DNA from: Moniliophthora roreri
Lineage: Eukaryota; Basidiomycota; Agaricomycetes; Agaricales; Marasmiaceae
Assembly (NCBI GenBank): GCA_001466705.2
Contig: LATX02000200.1
Location: 1,054,001-1,118,000, forward strand
Length of the DNA stretch: 64,000 nt
Reading direction: 5' to 3'
Shown: in pieces, positions 1 through 9,958 of the stretch
Layout: every line of letters begins with the position of its first letter
Position numbering within the stretch: position 1 is the first letter of the stretch
Position numbers and translations under genes: made by a program
The notes under the pieces: generated by a model
The model's database searches: none
What the model was told of the DNA's origin: nothing
The model's input: the letters and a program-made list of their open reading frames with translations, nothing else

Positions 1-953
1 GAAGGAAGCGCACGTATGCTGCATATCTTTCACGGACCACCCGCTTCCACGGTGTTCGGTGAATGTGTTCACTGAAGATCCATCAGTCGGTTGTTTCAAG
101 CCGAGACACTAGATGCCTCACCGATACCCTGTAAATAATGTGAATCGTCAATATTGAATGATTTATAGTGTCGGAGAACGTACCCATAACATGATGACCC
201 TGCAGAACATTCAGTCAATGGACCTCTGCTTAGCATACGAGCGACGTACCATGAATCCCACCACTCTGGACTTCTTCCGCTTCTTCTGACCCACGACTCT
301 CCCACGAGTAAGATGATAGCCATAAGAATTCCATACGCAATGAAACCGCTTCCCATGATGTAGTGTGCGAGGCATTGTCCTAGGTGACCTCCACGACAGT
401 AACCACGTATCGTGATAGCACCAAAGAGCATCTGGACCCAGCCCCAAATTGGATACGACTTTCCCAAAATTCCATGAGCACGAACTGCCCATGGTCTGAG
501 GGTCCGCTCGTGGATGTGTAATTTGAGATAGATACCCAGCGCAAGCTGGGCACCGATCGGGATGAACATGATCGAAGCCATTTTTCCGTGAGCGCCTTCA
601 AGAAAAGCCCGACCTTTGTGAGAGTGTCCTAGAATATATCCTCCAGCGGTAAGAAGAAAACCTGCGCTCTGTGAATGCCAATATTGAATCAGGACGAGAA
701 CGAGCGCGATTAACTGAGGTTGACGCACCTGCAGTGGTACATGCCAACGACTCCGAGAAAGGCCCAAAACCATTCCAATGGGAAAGAGAACACCCCATAC
801 TAGAGCTTGTAGGAATATGTGTATCCACAATATGGTATCGATAGGTTTATGGTCGTTGTCATCGGGTAGCTCGTGGCCATGATCATGACCGTAAGCTGAC
901 GCTGCCGTCACAAGGAGCAGGGAGCATGCAAGAAAGAACCGGTCGCCCATCAT
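1..953 (-). CDS. YTP1/DUF2427-type multi-spanning membrane protein (3' end cut by window)
   Basis: The protein begins at the ATG at 953 with a signal-like stretch (MMGDRFFLACSLLLVTAASA) and a His-rich segment (HDHGH), followed by several hydrophobic helices. Motifs such as GGYILGHSHKGRAFLEGAHG, RAHGILGKSYPIWGWVQMLF and SPEWWDSW match the cytochrome b561-like N-terminal domain of yeast Ytp1 proteins. The first large exon runs 953-250. It holds a probable in-frame intron starting at 728 and ending near 664-671, because the family motif WHVPLQ..GGYILGH is otherwise interrupted. After 250 the conserved string WVIMLWGIVNTFTEHRG is rebuilt only from exons 199-184, 128-122 (7 nt) and 71-1, so the gene continues beyond base 1. 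Function in the family is unclear; membrane location is inferred. It is divergent from the RING gene at 1865. Confidence 0.8.
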
Positions 954-1864
954 TTTCAGAGGTGATGCCCGCGGCTAATGAGCCTCTGCTGCACGGTTTG
1001 AAGAGCGTTTGTGGGTCAGAAGAAAGGTTGAACGGCGTACCAGAAATGTGCCGGAGTGAGGTAAGATTGTGTAAAAGCGATGACTCATGCATTCCTGATG
1101 CAGGTTCAGTCTTTTCCGGCGGAGCGTTTATCATAGCCCTACACACAGCACAGTACGACAGTCCGTCGTCTCTTTCAGGCCCGCTAAGAGTCAGATTTGT
1201 GATCTGTCGAGTGTTTTCAAATGCGCTGAGGGAATGCGTTTACGCACGATGCCCGGATGCACCAATGTGGGACCCCGAATCCGGCCGATTTCTCTTGTTC
1301 TTTCACTCAAGGGAAATCACGTCCCCAAATAGAAAAGGGCGAAGAACACAAGCGGTCTTAATTGCCTCTGCAAATTGGGCTGTTGTAACCTACGTAGCGG
1401 CGTATTTCTACTACAAACTAGTTTAGACACAGGTCGCGTCGGATATATCGAATTTATTCGCGTTGCCCCACGTTTTTTCTTTCATTACCTCACACGTACT
1501 GCGTTCGACGCACCTCAACCTCAACCTCCGAATCACTTTTAACTCGGGACACGACATGTAGGAACTGGGTCCCAGCAGAACCCGCCAGAAGCCCTTATTT
1601 CGCAAGTTGAAATTAGACCATATACGCAGCTGGGGTGCGTGCATCATATCCAGTCGCGATCAATACCTGGGGTTTGATTAGAGGGATCGATGGATGGTCC
1701 ATGTCTTTATTCCCTTTGTTCACTTGGAAAACCACATGTCAGGATTTCAAAGATCTAATACTTGAAAGTGTCCGTAATCCTTTATCGTGAAAATCAAAGA
1801 TCGCACTTGCTGATTTAGCTCTTGTCTTCCACAGAGCTGCGCAACCGACCCAGTTCCCTCCGCC
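954..1864. other. Intergenic region between divergent genes
   Basis: About 0.9 kb between the YTP1-like gene (-) and the RING gene (+). The longest frame here (926-1426, +) runs antisense into the signal peptide of the minus-strand gene and has no recognisable motif. It presumably holds both promoters; no element can be pinned down. Confidence 0.5.
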
Positions 1865-2752
1865 ATGTCTGTCCCAAGCAGCCCCGTAACCACGCTCATG
1901 CTGCTCGCCATCCTTCTCCGTTGCGCTCCTTGGAAATGTATGCCACTTTTCTTATCCCTCTTTCTCGCCTATCTCGCGTTATTGGGCATGGGGATATTGG
2001 GGATGGCTGTATTGTCTGTCAGTATTGTTGGATACACGAGCGTGAGTTTTTTGTCTATTGCTGCTATGGTAAACGCTAAAGTTCTCTAGTGGAGATTCCT
2101 GCCATCACTTGCGCGCTTTTTCTTCAAGTCTCTGAAATGTATTACTATGGTGAGAGTTTCTTTATTCCGCGGGCCCAATTCTATTCACGTTTGGCTCTCG
2201 GATAGAACTTATTACCCAGCGCCTTGGTCTCGATGTCGGTATTCTCTGCTCAGGTGGCGCGAATGATATGGGAGCGGCTGGGTATAGAGGAAAGGTACGC
2301 TTTCTCAATTTCTGCAAGCTTTCGGTAACTGATCCATCTTTTTCAGAATGAAAGACACCATCATAGCTAATATACACTTACCATCCTTTCCCCGGTTTGG
2401 GCCAGCCACTCCCCCCGAAATAATGATTACTATTATTCCAGAAAGAGAACCCTCAAGATTACCATGTCGCTTTTCGGAATGTTACATCTGCTACGAACGT
2501 CCTTGCGAAGATATTTCAAAAGACGATTTTGACCTTGGGGAGGACGTTGCAGCGTTGGAGGAGGTACTTTGTGTCTTTTGGTGTCGAGGGTGTTGGCATC
2601 CGGTTCATAAGGATTGCTGGATGAATTGTAAGCTGTTACTTTTCTTACCGTTGGATATCTTCTATGCTGAATTATCTAAAGGGCAGCGAACCCAGTTGGC
2701 CCAACGTCGGCCCTTAATTTGTGCATTCTGTCGTACCCCCTGGAATGGCTAG
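1865..2752 (+). CDS. Membrane-anchored RING-type zinc finger protein
   Basis: Five exons join into a 225-residue protein: 1865-2041, 2090-2149, 2206-2294, 2347-2627 and 2682-2752, with all phases agreeing. Exon 1 encodes a long hydrophobic region (residues about 8-55, e.g. FLSLFLAYLALLGMGILGMA) that looks like one or two membrane segments. The C-terminal half carries a RING-like zinc finger: CYIC at the start, then WCRGCWHPVHKDCW, and the last pair CAFCRTPW, which resembles the RING of SWIM/MEKK1-type proteins. The last intron splits the RING (AAT T|GG), and splicing gives the expected hydrophobic WMNWQ after the HKDC motif. An E3 ubiquitin ligase role at a membrane is inferred from the domain only. 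The cysteine spacing is irregular, so zinc binding is likely but not certain. Confidence 0.75.
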
Positions 2753-2814
2753 GCTTGCCTGGCATGAGTCCGGGGGCATATCATTTCTTTACATCTCGTG
2801 TCAATAAAAACTAT

Positions 2815-3965
2815 GTACTATCGTAGACGAAATCGCTGTGGTTTCAGTATAATAAAAACAGACGAGTGACAATGTTGTATGCAATCCACGAAGCCTCCAC
2901 CCCCGATACGTACCGCTAAAGTTACAAAAGGCAAGCTGAGCACTACAAGCGCTTAAATATCTGCATTCGGGGTTATTTCTACCTTTTATACCACTGTCAA
3001 CAATCTCCACATCTTCACAGTACTCGACAAACGTCGAGTCAACCTCTTCAGTGAAAGCAATGTTGACCGAGCGTAGACTACGCACTCCTGTCACCGCAGC
3101 GCGCCCAACACCTAGAAACTAACATGACCACAAGCGCCTTATGATCCAAGCCATTGCCGTGTATAACTAATGTAAGCTCTGCAAGGATGAGGTGCGACTG
3201 GGGCAGAGCCTCGAGACCCTATAGAAAGGGAATTGAGGAACTTGGTTTGGCCGGCATCTCATTTCGATGATGAAAGCGATGATGACACTCCTCGACGTAC
3301 GGAGTCTGTAGCGTGGTCATGAGCTGTATCAGGTGAACATACTGAATATCAGAGATAGGCGTCCCTTTGAGAGTGAAAAGTGATGGAACAGCGCGAGCGG
3401 GTGAGAAACTCTTCCAGGGGGTACCTCATTGAACTCCGTCCATGCCAACGCAGCCCACATATTCAGAGCAGATAACTTTGTCAGCGCCGAGGAGAAATCA
3501 ACCTTGTCATGGTCAGGCTTTTGACCTTCAAATTCAAATGTCCACTGTAGAGCTCTTGGCTTCTGTCCATGCACCCCAATAACCAGCCGCTCTAGGTTCC
3601 GACATAGAGATGCGAGGAGTAAACCGTCATCATAGCAGTGCTGAACTGTGAGGGGATTTAATTTGAGGGTAGGGGGAGGATGAAGATATTTCGTTCTACG
3701 ACGTTCAGGATAACGGTTTCCAGGGATGGACAGACGGTGAAAAGATCTATGCGGTCCTCCACGACGTGACCTACATCGGCAGAGACGGAGAGGTGCTTCA
3801 GAGCATCGAATTTCTGGGGGCAGTTTTTACTAAGAGTTGACGTCGCCGATAAGAAGGCTTGACACTTCTCTGCGGGGCTTCCTGCTCTTCAACTGAAACC
3901 TTGGGGACATGGCAAGATAGCTTCTTTGGGAGGAGAGTCCGGGTGCGAGGGAAAAATGATGACGA
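2815..3965 (-). pseudogene. Decayed F-box/LRR-like gene
   Basis: On the minus strand, blocks typical of Agaricomycete F-box leucine-rich proteins appear in succession but in different frames. From about 3870 to 3680 they read QKFDALKHLSVSADVGHVVED and LFTVCPSLETVILNVVERN. From about 3650 to 3430 they read LLLASLCRNLERLVIGV and SSALTKLSALNMWAALAWTEF. Near 3400-3310 is PSLFTLKGTPISDIQYVHLI, near 3210-3110 ELTLVIHGNGLDHKALVVML, and at 3090-2990 VRSLRSVNIAFTEEVDSTFV. A TAA follows the block near 3664, and a one-base frame change is needed near 3415 and near 3075. One junction (GTACGTCG...CTATAG, about 3303-3223) could be a real intron. I read it as a frameshifted pseudogene, although sequencing errors or unusual introns could also explain it. 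No F-box start is visible. Confidence 0.4.
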
Positions 3966-4665
3966 CCTATGAAATTCCCACGGTAAAACTTCCGATTTAT
4001 TTTTATCTTGGTCGGTCCTGCTGGCTCGTGCAGCCCCTCAGGCCTCAGGTGTCAAAAGAGCCTTTTACTTTTTAACCTTCAAATCAACATCACACCTTAC
4101 AGATAGGGCATCCTGACAAAAAGGTGTATTTCAAACGTAAAGAGTCTTTTTTTGCAATGCTGTCGAAGCCACCCAACTCCCACTGACCATTCCTTGGGAA
4201 GGGTCTTCATAGAGAAGCACGACCCTCAGTATCGGTTCTGATCGCTCGCGTGCGTCATGGGATATTGGTATGAAAGGCACCATATCGGTTCTGGGACAAA
4301 GGTGTGGATAAAACTAAAGGAGTGATAGGAGCTTGAATTTATTCCATGACGGTAATTGTGAGTCTGCTTCCGTATTGCAAATCCTTATCTTTGATTTTTC
4401 GGTAGAGTTTTATGAAAACCTGGTATCGAGGCTGAGAGCGCCGACACTTGCGGACTCGAATGACAGCCATCATTTAAGGGCACGATGGGAGTTTGACGAA
4501 GAGCCTCGTAAGCGAAGGCGTTTGATGCTTCATAACGAAGGCAATTCCCCTCTCCCAAGGTCCATTCGTCATTTTACGGCAACCATCCTTGTATGAAATA
4601 TATGAAGATGGCCACACCCAAGATCGAGTTCCCGTTCTGGTCTTGAGTTTGTTCGTGCCCTCGCC
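3966..4665. other. Intergenic region upstream of the GT2 gene
   Basis: About 0.7 kb with no coding signal that I trust. It presumably contains the promoter of the glycosyltransferase gene starting at 4666. A short direct repeat (tatcggttct) occurs near 4231 and 4283. Confidence 0.4.
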
Positions 4666-7600
4666 ATGGCCATGGACTATGACCGCTGGGATGCCCTCCT
4701 CCATCATCTTTTCAAACTCACCCAGGGGGATGCTTGGTTTAAACCAGATGAACCAGTCACTTCTGGGGTGGCTGTACGCATCACCGAGGCTGGCAGCGAT
4801 GATCCACCTGAATTTCGAGTCTTCCCCTACGAGAACATTGCCCTGGAACCATTCGAAACGGCAGTCGCTCACCTCAACCCAGTCGTAGCAGTAAAGGTCA
4901 GAAACGCGACTGTGCACGCTGCACTCGCCGATATATCTCCCGAGGATGCCTGGCTTTATGTGGACGGAAACATTCGCATTCAAGTTTTGGAGACGATGCT
5001 CATGCTGCCCCACGCCGATAAGGAGCAAGGCGCGGCTTTCATCGTGAGTCAACTTTTTGCCTTTTCATGTATCGTGCTGATGTACTCTTTGCTAGAGAGA
5101 CGAACGTGTTCTCGTAATGTGGTCTGATTCTCTCCATGCGATCGTGCCTGCCTACCAGGATCTAGAACAACGGCTCATCAAACTTTTGTGGCGTGGTCGT
5201 ACGACCGCTGCTTCGCCGTCACTCACAGCGCCTTCCTCTACAGTTGGATCTACAAGTGGACACGCCGTTTTACGAATCGCTACTCGCACTCCTGATATCG
5301 AAAAGAACCAGCAGGCGGGGGAAGAACCATCTCCCCTAATTCCCCAGAATGAAAGACAGAGCTCGGATGGGGCTGAGGATGCAAAGTCCATAAAGTCCGG
5401 TGGCCTCGAATCTCTAGAATTTGGAACAGCCGAACAGAAGAGACCTGTACTACTTTACGCTCCGGTTTACAATGGTCTTGCTGCTGCTTTGGCTATCGGT
5501 GAGCTTCCTCGCCCATCGATACTAATGCCTATTTACACGTATCTCTTAGTCTTTATGGGGAATAGCGTCAGTAAGTGGTCGTGCTGGCGACTTCCAGACA
5601 TCTTCTCATGACTACCCACAGACAGTTTGATTCAGGAATGGTTATTGGACAGATCGTTCATACGGTTGGCACTAATCGCCACCTTACCGTTTCTCTTTTG
5701 TGTCTCTTTGGTGCGTATGCAACTCTAGGGGTTGACACAATACTGATACCCTGATCCTGGTTGATAGTTTTTTGCGCTCCAGATCATCCAGAATGTGAGC
5801 ATGATGTATGTCACACGCCTCGTGTCTGCTGAGGTCATCGCGTTGACTATCATCACTAGGATTGGGCCCGTGGCTCAATTTCATAGCAACTCCAAGTACT
5901 ACTCTGCCGTACCGCCTCCACCAAACAAGGCGGTCGATGGGAACTTGCCTCATATTACAATTCAAATGCCGGTGTACAAGGAGAGCCTGGAAAACGTTCT
6001 GTAAGTTCTCTCGTTACCTTTGTTATCACTTAGTCGTAACGGCCCCTGATGACAGGATGCCATCAATCCAATCCTTGAAGCGAGCGATGCAGACCTATGC
6101 GAGACAGGGCGGAACATCAAGCCTGTTCATTAATGACGATGGACTTCGTCTGCTCCCAGCAGTAGAACGTAACATCAGGATATCCTATTACGCAGACCAA
6201 AACATTGGTTGGGTTGCTCGCCCGAAACACGACGGCGAGGAGGGTGGTTTTAAACGTGAAGGACGCTTTAAAAAGGCATCGAATCTCAATTGTGAGCACG
6301 AGCAGATTTCCTCTTGACGCAGTGCTAACAACCTGAATCTAGATGGTGATCTTACATGTTTGCCTCCTCGCCTATGACAACCTGACTAAAGTTACCCCCT
6401 AGGCTTATCTCTTTCTCTGAGAGCCGAGCGACACCTTGAACAGCTAATGGCAGATCTCGGCATCGACGAGCTTCCCGAGAGGCCCACTATCAGACGTTCA
6501 TTTGGATTTTACGGGATGGAATATCAAACCTCCTCTCATTCTTCCGAACCAATCATTCCTGGTACTAACGGTACGACCACGCCTCCTGCGGAATTAGAGT
6601 CCAGGCGAAGAGAACTCGGGGATTTGGAGGAGCGCGCTCTACAAATGGCCGTAGGAGATTCGTACGAGTCTAGCGGACGTCGACATACACCGTGGGCAGC
6701 CAACGGCAAGGCCATTAGGCTGGGAGAAATCATCCTTATCGTTGACAGTGACACGATTGTTCCGCAGGATTGTCTACGAGATGCAGCGCGGGAGATGGCA
6801 GCGTCACCTGAGGTGGCTATTATACAACACGAGTCCGGTATAGTCATGTGTTAAAATCGTGATATACCGTGTCGTGACGCGCCCTTTCAGATATCCTTAA
6901 AGTGGCGCATCATTACTTTGAAAACGGAATGGCGTTCCTGACGCGACGGATAACAAGGTGTATTTCATATGGTATGTCCAGCCTTCGAGCAAAATCAAAA
7001 CCCGGTATTGATTCCGATCCTAGCTTGTGCCAACGGAGAAGTTCCCCCGTTCATGGGACATAATGCGTGAGTCAAACGACTACGGGTCATAGCGGAACTC
7101 CTAATTACAACCGACAACCAGGTTTCTGCGTTGGAAAGCTCTTCAAGATGTAGCCTTCGTTGACGAGGACGGAGTCGAAAAGATATGGTCAGAGGCCAAC
7201 GTCTCTGAAGACTTTGATATGGCGCTTCGTCTCTTGCAAAAAGGGTGGACATTCAGGTTAGCTTTCTTCCGTAACTAATGTGGCCACGATGCTGACAGCC
7301 AACTCTTTTACCTCAGATGGGCGACATACTCCGCGGGAGAATTCAAAGAAGGAGTATCCCTGACAATCGACGATGAATTGAATCGATGGCAGAAATATGC
7401 TTATGGTGAGTTATCACCCCTCTGCCGCGCGATACTCTTTCCTAATCAACTTTTGGCAGGATGTAGCGAGTAGGTGCATGTCATTAGTACCCGACCTCTT
7501 ACTTAACATGCCCCGGGTAGGATGATCTTCAAACCGATCAAAAAGTGGTACAAAGCGCCGATCACCACTAGCTTCCACCAGTTCATCTGGTCGAGGGCAC

Positions 7601-8546
7601 CGCTACATTACAAGCTCTCCGTATTGGGATGTAAGTCTCGCTCTTATTCTTTTTGGAGCTGTGGTGACACAACTTTCTCGCAGATATGTCGTCGTATTGT
7701 CAGTATTCTATCGTTGTTCCATAGATCAATTGAGGATTTATTCCAGGATCTAGATGGACTCGCCGCCTCATTCACTGTTGCCCTGATCAACTACGTCCTT
7801 CTCGGATTTCAATTACCTGTAGATGGTTTCTACACCAGTTTGCGGAGCTTTGAGATATACCTAGCCTCGGTGGTCGTCTTCTTTGGAGCAGGGAGCCTAG
7901 GTTACGCGCTCTTTGAATACCGAGTGGGCGGCAAGAAAATTGTAAGTTTATTTTATGACAAACCGTCATGATGATATTTAACTAACTCTCGTATAACAGC
8001 TAGGCAGTTTGTTCGAGAATATTATGTGGATACCATACTTGCTCATATTCTTTGGTGGTCTCGCTATTCCTCTAAGCCAGGCCATTTTGGCTCACCTGTT
8101 CTCCTACAACATCTCGTGGTCAGCAACGGCCAAGGAAGTCAGACGTTCCAACTTCTTCCAGGAGATACCCAAGATTTTCAAACGGTTCGTAAAGCGGCTC
8201 GGATGCACATACCCTTACCATAACATTCAACTCGTATTCGCAGATTTTGGTTCCCGTTATCAATCTCTACGATTGTCGTCTTCGGTTTGGCCCTTCTAAG
8301 CACGCATCTTTTCGGAGCAGAATGGCAAATCGGGGCAAAAGCGTGGGGAGTCATTTTACCGCTTTCGTACGTATCTGAAACACTTTCGGCTGGATGTTCA
8401 AGTTGACCGATGTTCTTGGTGCAGGGCTGCTGCAGGATGTCATATTCTTTTCCCAGTAAGTTTTCATGTACAGGATGCACGCTGACCTTGCTAACTGTCC
8501 AATGTAGATCGTTCTCAATCCCTGGTTAATGGTTTTCTCTTACTGA
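4666..8546 (+). CDS. Family 2 glycosyltransferase, membrane-bound (20 exons)
   Basis: Exons: 4666-5043, 5096-5498, 5550-5570, 5622-5710, 5768-6000, 6056-6291, 6343-6345, 6403-6837, 6891-6971, 7024-7066, 7122-7256, 7317-7405, 7460-7469, 7521-7630, 7684-7698, 7754-7941, 8000-8184, 8244-8366, 8425-8455, 8508-8546. A fungal N-terminal region of unknown function (residues 1 to about 250) precedes two membrane helices and a GT2 catalytic domain. Visible there are ITIQMPVYKE, the donor-binding acidic motif LIVDSDT, NAFLRW, the acceptor-site acidic pair in ANVSEDFDMALRLL, and ELNRWQKYAYG in place of a QxxRW-type motif. C-terminal membrane helices follow. The fold relates it to chitin/cellulose/hyaluronan-type synthases; the polymer made is unknown. 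Exon 7 is only 3 nt (ATG) and restores the family motif NYGLSLSLR. It ends 120 bp from the convergent MIR gene. Confidence 0.88.
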
Positions 8547-8665
8547 GCACTTGTGCGCCGTCACGAACCTTTCAATATGGACTCATGGACTCATGTAGCA
8601 TAAATGTCTGTTTCATCCCATTTCCTCGTACGATACACGCCAGATAGTTCGAATAGAGTAAATTT

Positions 8666-9748
8666 CTACTCAAACAAGTTGAATGACTTGAAGAAATTGG
8701 ATATGAATCCACCACTCTCAAATTTGACCGACCCTGACCTGCCCTCTGTAAACTTCTCCGGTAAAACTGCAAGTGATGTCAGTAATTGGGTTGAAGTGGA
8801 AACGAGAAATCAAACACACCGTGAGGATGGGTAGAATTGAACACCACCCAAACCACATTAAGCCCGAGTGCTTCTTTTGAGGGAACGGTGCGATCACAGT
8901 AAACTGCAGTCTCGTTGAAACCCCATTCTGGAAGCTTAATGCCCTCCCCCGTCGCTAGATAGCATCCAGTTATGGCATGCCTCAACCTGAATGGCATGTG
9001 GGTCCATAAATATTCGGAGTTGTCTTTAAGAGTTTCGACTACCCAGTCGTCGTTTGCGTCTCCATGGAACCCTTCAAGACCGTAGGCCGATACTTCATTC
9101 AACATTCCGTTGGTTGAAACCGGGGGTCTGATATCGTGCGAATGTAGGTTTTTATATGAAGGGTGTCGAAGTCGAATACGCATGCCATTGGTAATGTAGA
9201 CGAGCGGAGGAACTGTCCAATCGGTTTCCACGTCACTGTCATAATCACTCGTTGCGTTTCTGAACTGCCAGGTACTTTCCTGCTCCTCGGAAAGCGATAC
9301 AATTTGTTGCCGACTGCCATTAGGATAAGAATGAGAGTTGGTGGAGTGAAGGGTGCCAGAATTTCTGAGGGAGTGTAGAATGACACGAGAGCCAATTGCG
9401 ATACGGGTATATTCTGCGCCCAATGTCAGAATCAATACCCTGTAGTACATCAATCGCGTCGAAATTACAGTAATGCTTACCACGGATGTCCTTTTCCTCT
9501 ATCTTTTCCCATCCATGCAAAAAGCACGACCTCATCGTGACAAGAGCGAGCAGTGAGACGAAGATGAGCAACGACAATAAGCCCTTCAGCCGACTAGTCT
9601 TCGGATCGCCACTAGCTTCATTCTCTACCCTTTCCTTCTCGACTGTGATCTCTAAAGAGTTTTCCTGGCCTTTCAATGAAACGAGAGTTGAGGGTTTTGA
9701 CGACATGGACGTCCAAAGAAAAGGTATGTTTGTCAATGTTCGCATCAT
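8666..9748 (-). CDS. Single-pass membrane protein with a PMT-like MIR domain, no mannosyltransferase domain
   Basis: Exons 9748-9481, 9413-8820 and 8766-8666 give about 320 residues; Met15 (9706) is an alternative start. A short cytosolic tail precedes one transmembrane segment (GLLSLLIFVSLLALVTM), then a luminal region with three MIR motifs. Motif 1 reads IGSRVILHSLRNSGTLHSTN, motif 2 RLRHPSYKNLHSHDI with ANDDWVVE, and motif 3 FRLRHAITGCYLATGE with LPEWGFNETAVYC. The last phrase is characteristic of the MIR region of protein O-mannosyltransferases (PMT, GT39). The multi-spanning GT39 domain is absent at the N terminus, and the protein stops at FKSFNLFE instead of the usual C-terminal PMT helices. 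It is therefore neither a PMT nor a soluble SDF2. A type II ER membrane role in glycoprotein handling is inferred. Several N-x-S/T sites are present. Confidence 0.78.
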
Positions 9749-9958
9749 GTCGTGAGCTGCTGGGCGGGTCTAGGCCCTTCTCACTCGACCGAGGACGTAG
9801 AAACTGAGACTGATAAATACTTTCCCGCCATCGTTATAGAGGGTCCTGCTTAAGGCAGAAGCAGGATGATCAGAGTTAGGAAAGACATTCGCGCTTATCA
9901 GGTCAGTCTGTGTTCGTAGCCTACATACATATTACGCTACCATCACTATCAAGAATAA
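9749..9958. other. Short intergenic region
   Basis: It separates the start of the MIR gene (-) from the 3' end of the first P450 (-). No element was seen. Confidence 0.4.

Noticed and set aside
926..1426. 166-codon plus-strand frame
   Set aside because: It overlaps the signal-peptide exon of the minus-strand YTP1-like gene, has no motif and no splice context.
4474..5052. 192-codon minus-strand frame
   Set aside because: Antisense to exon 1 of the GT2 gene, whose sense frame continues through 20 consistent exons.
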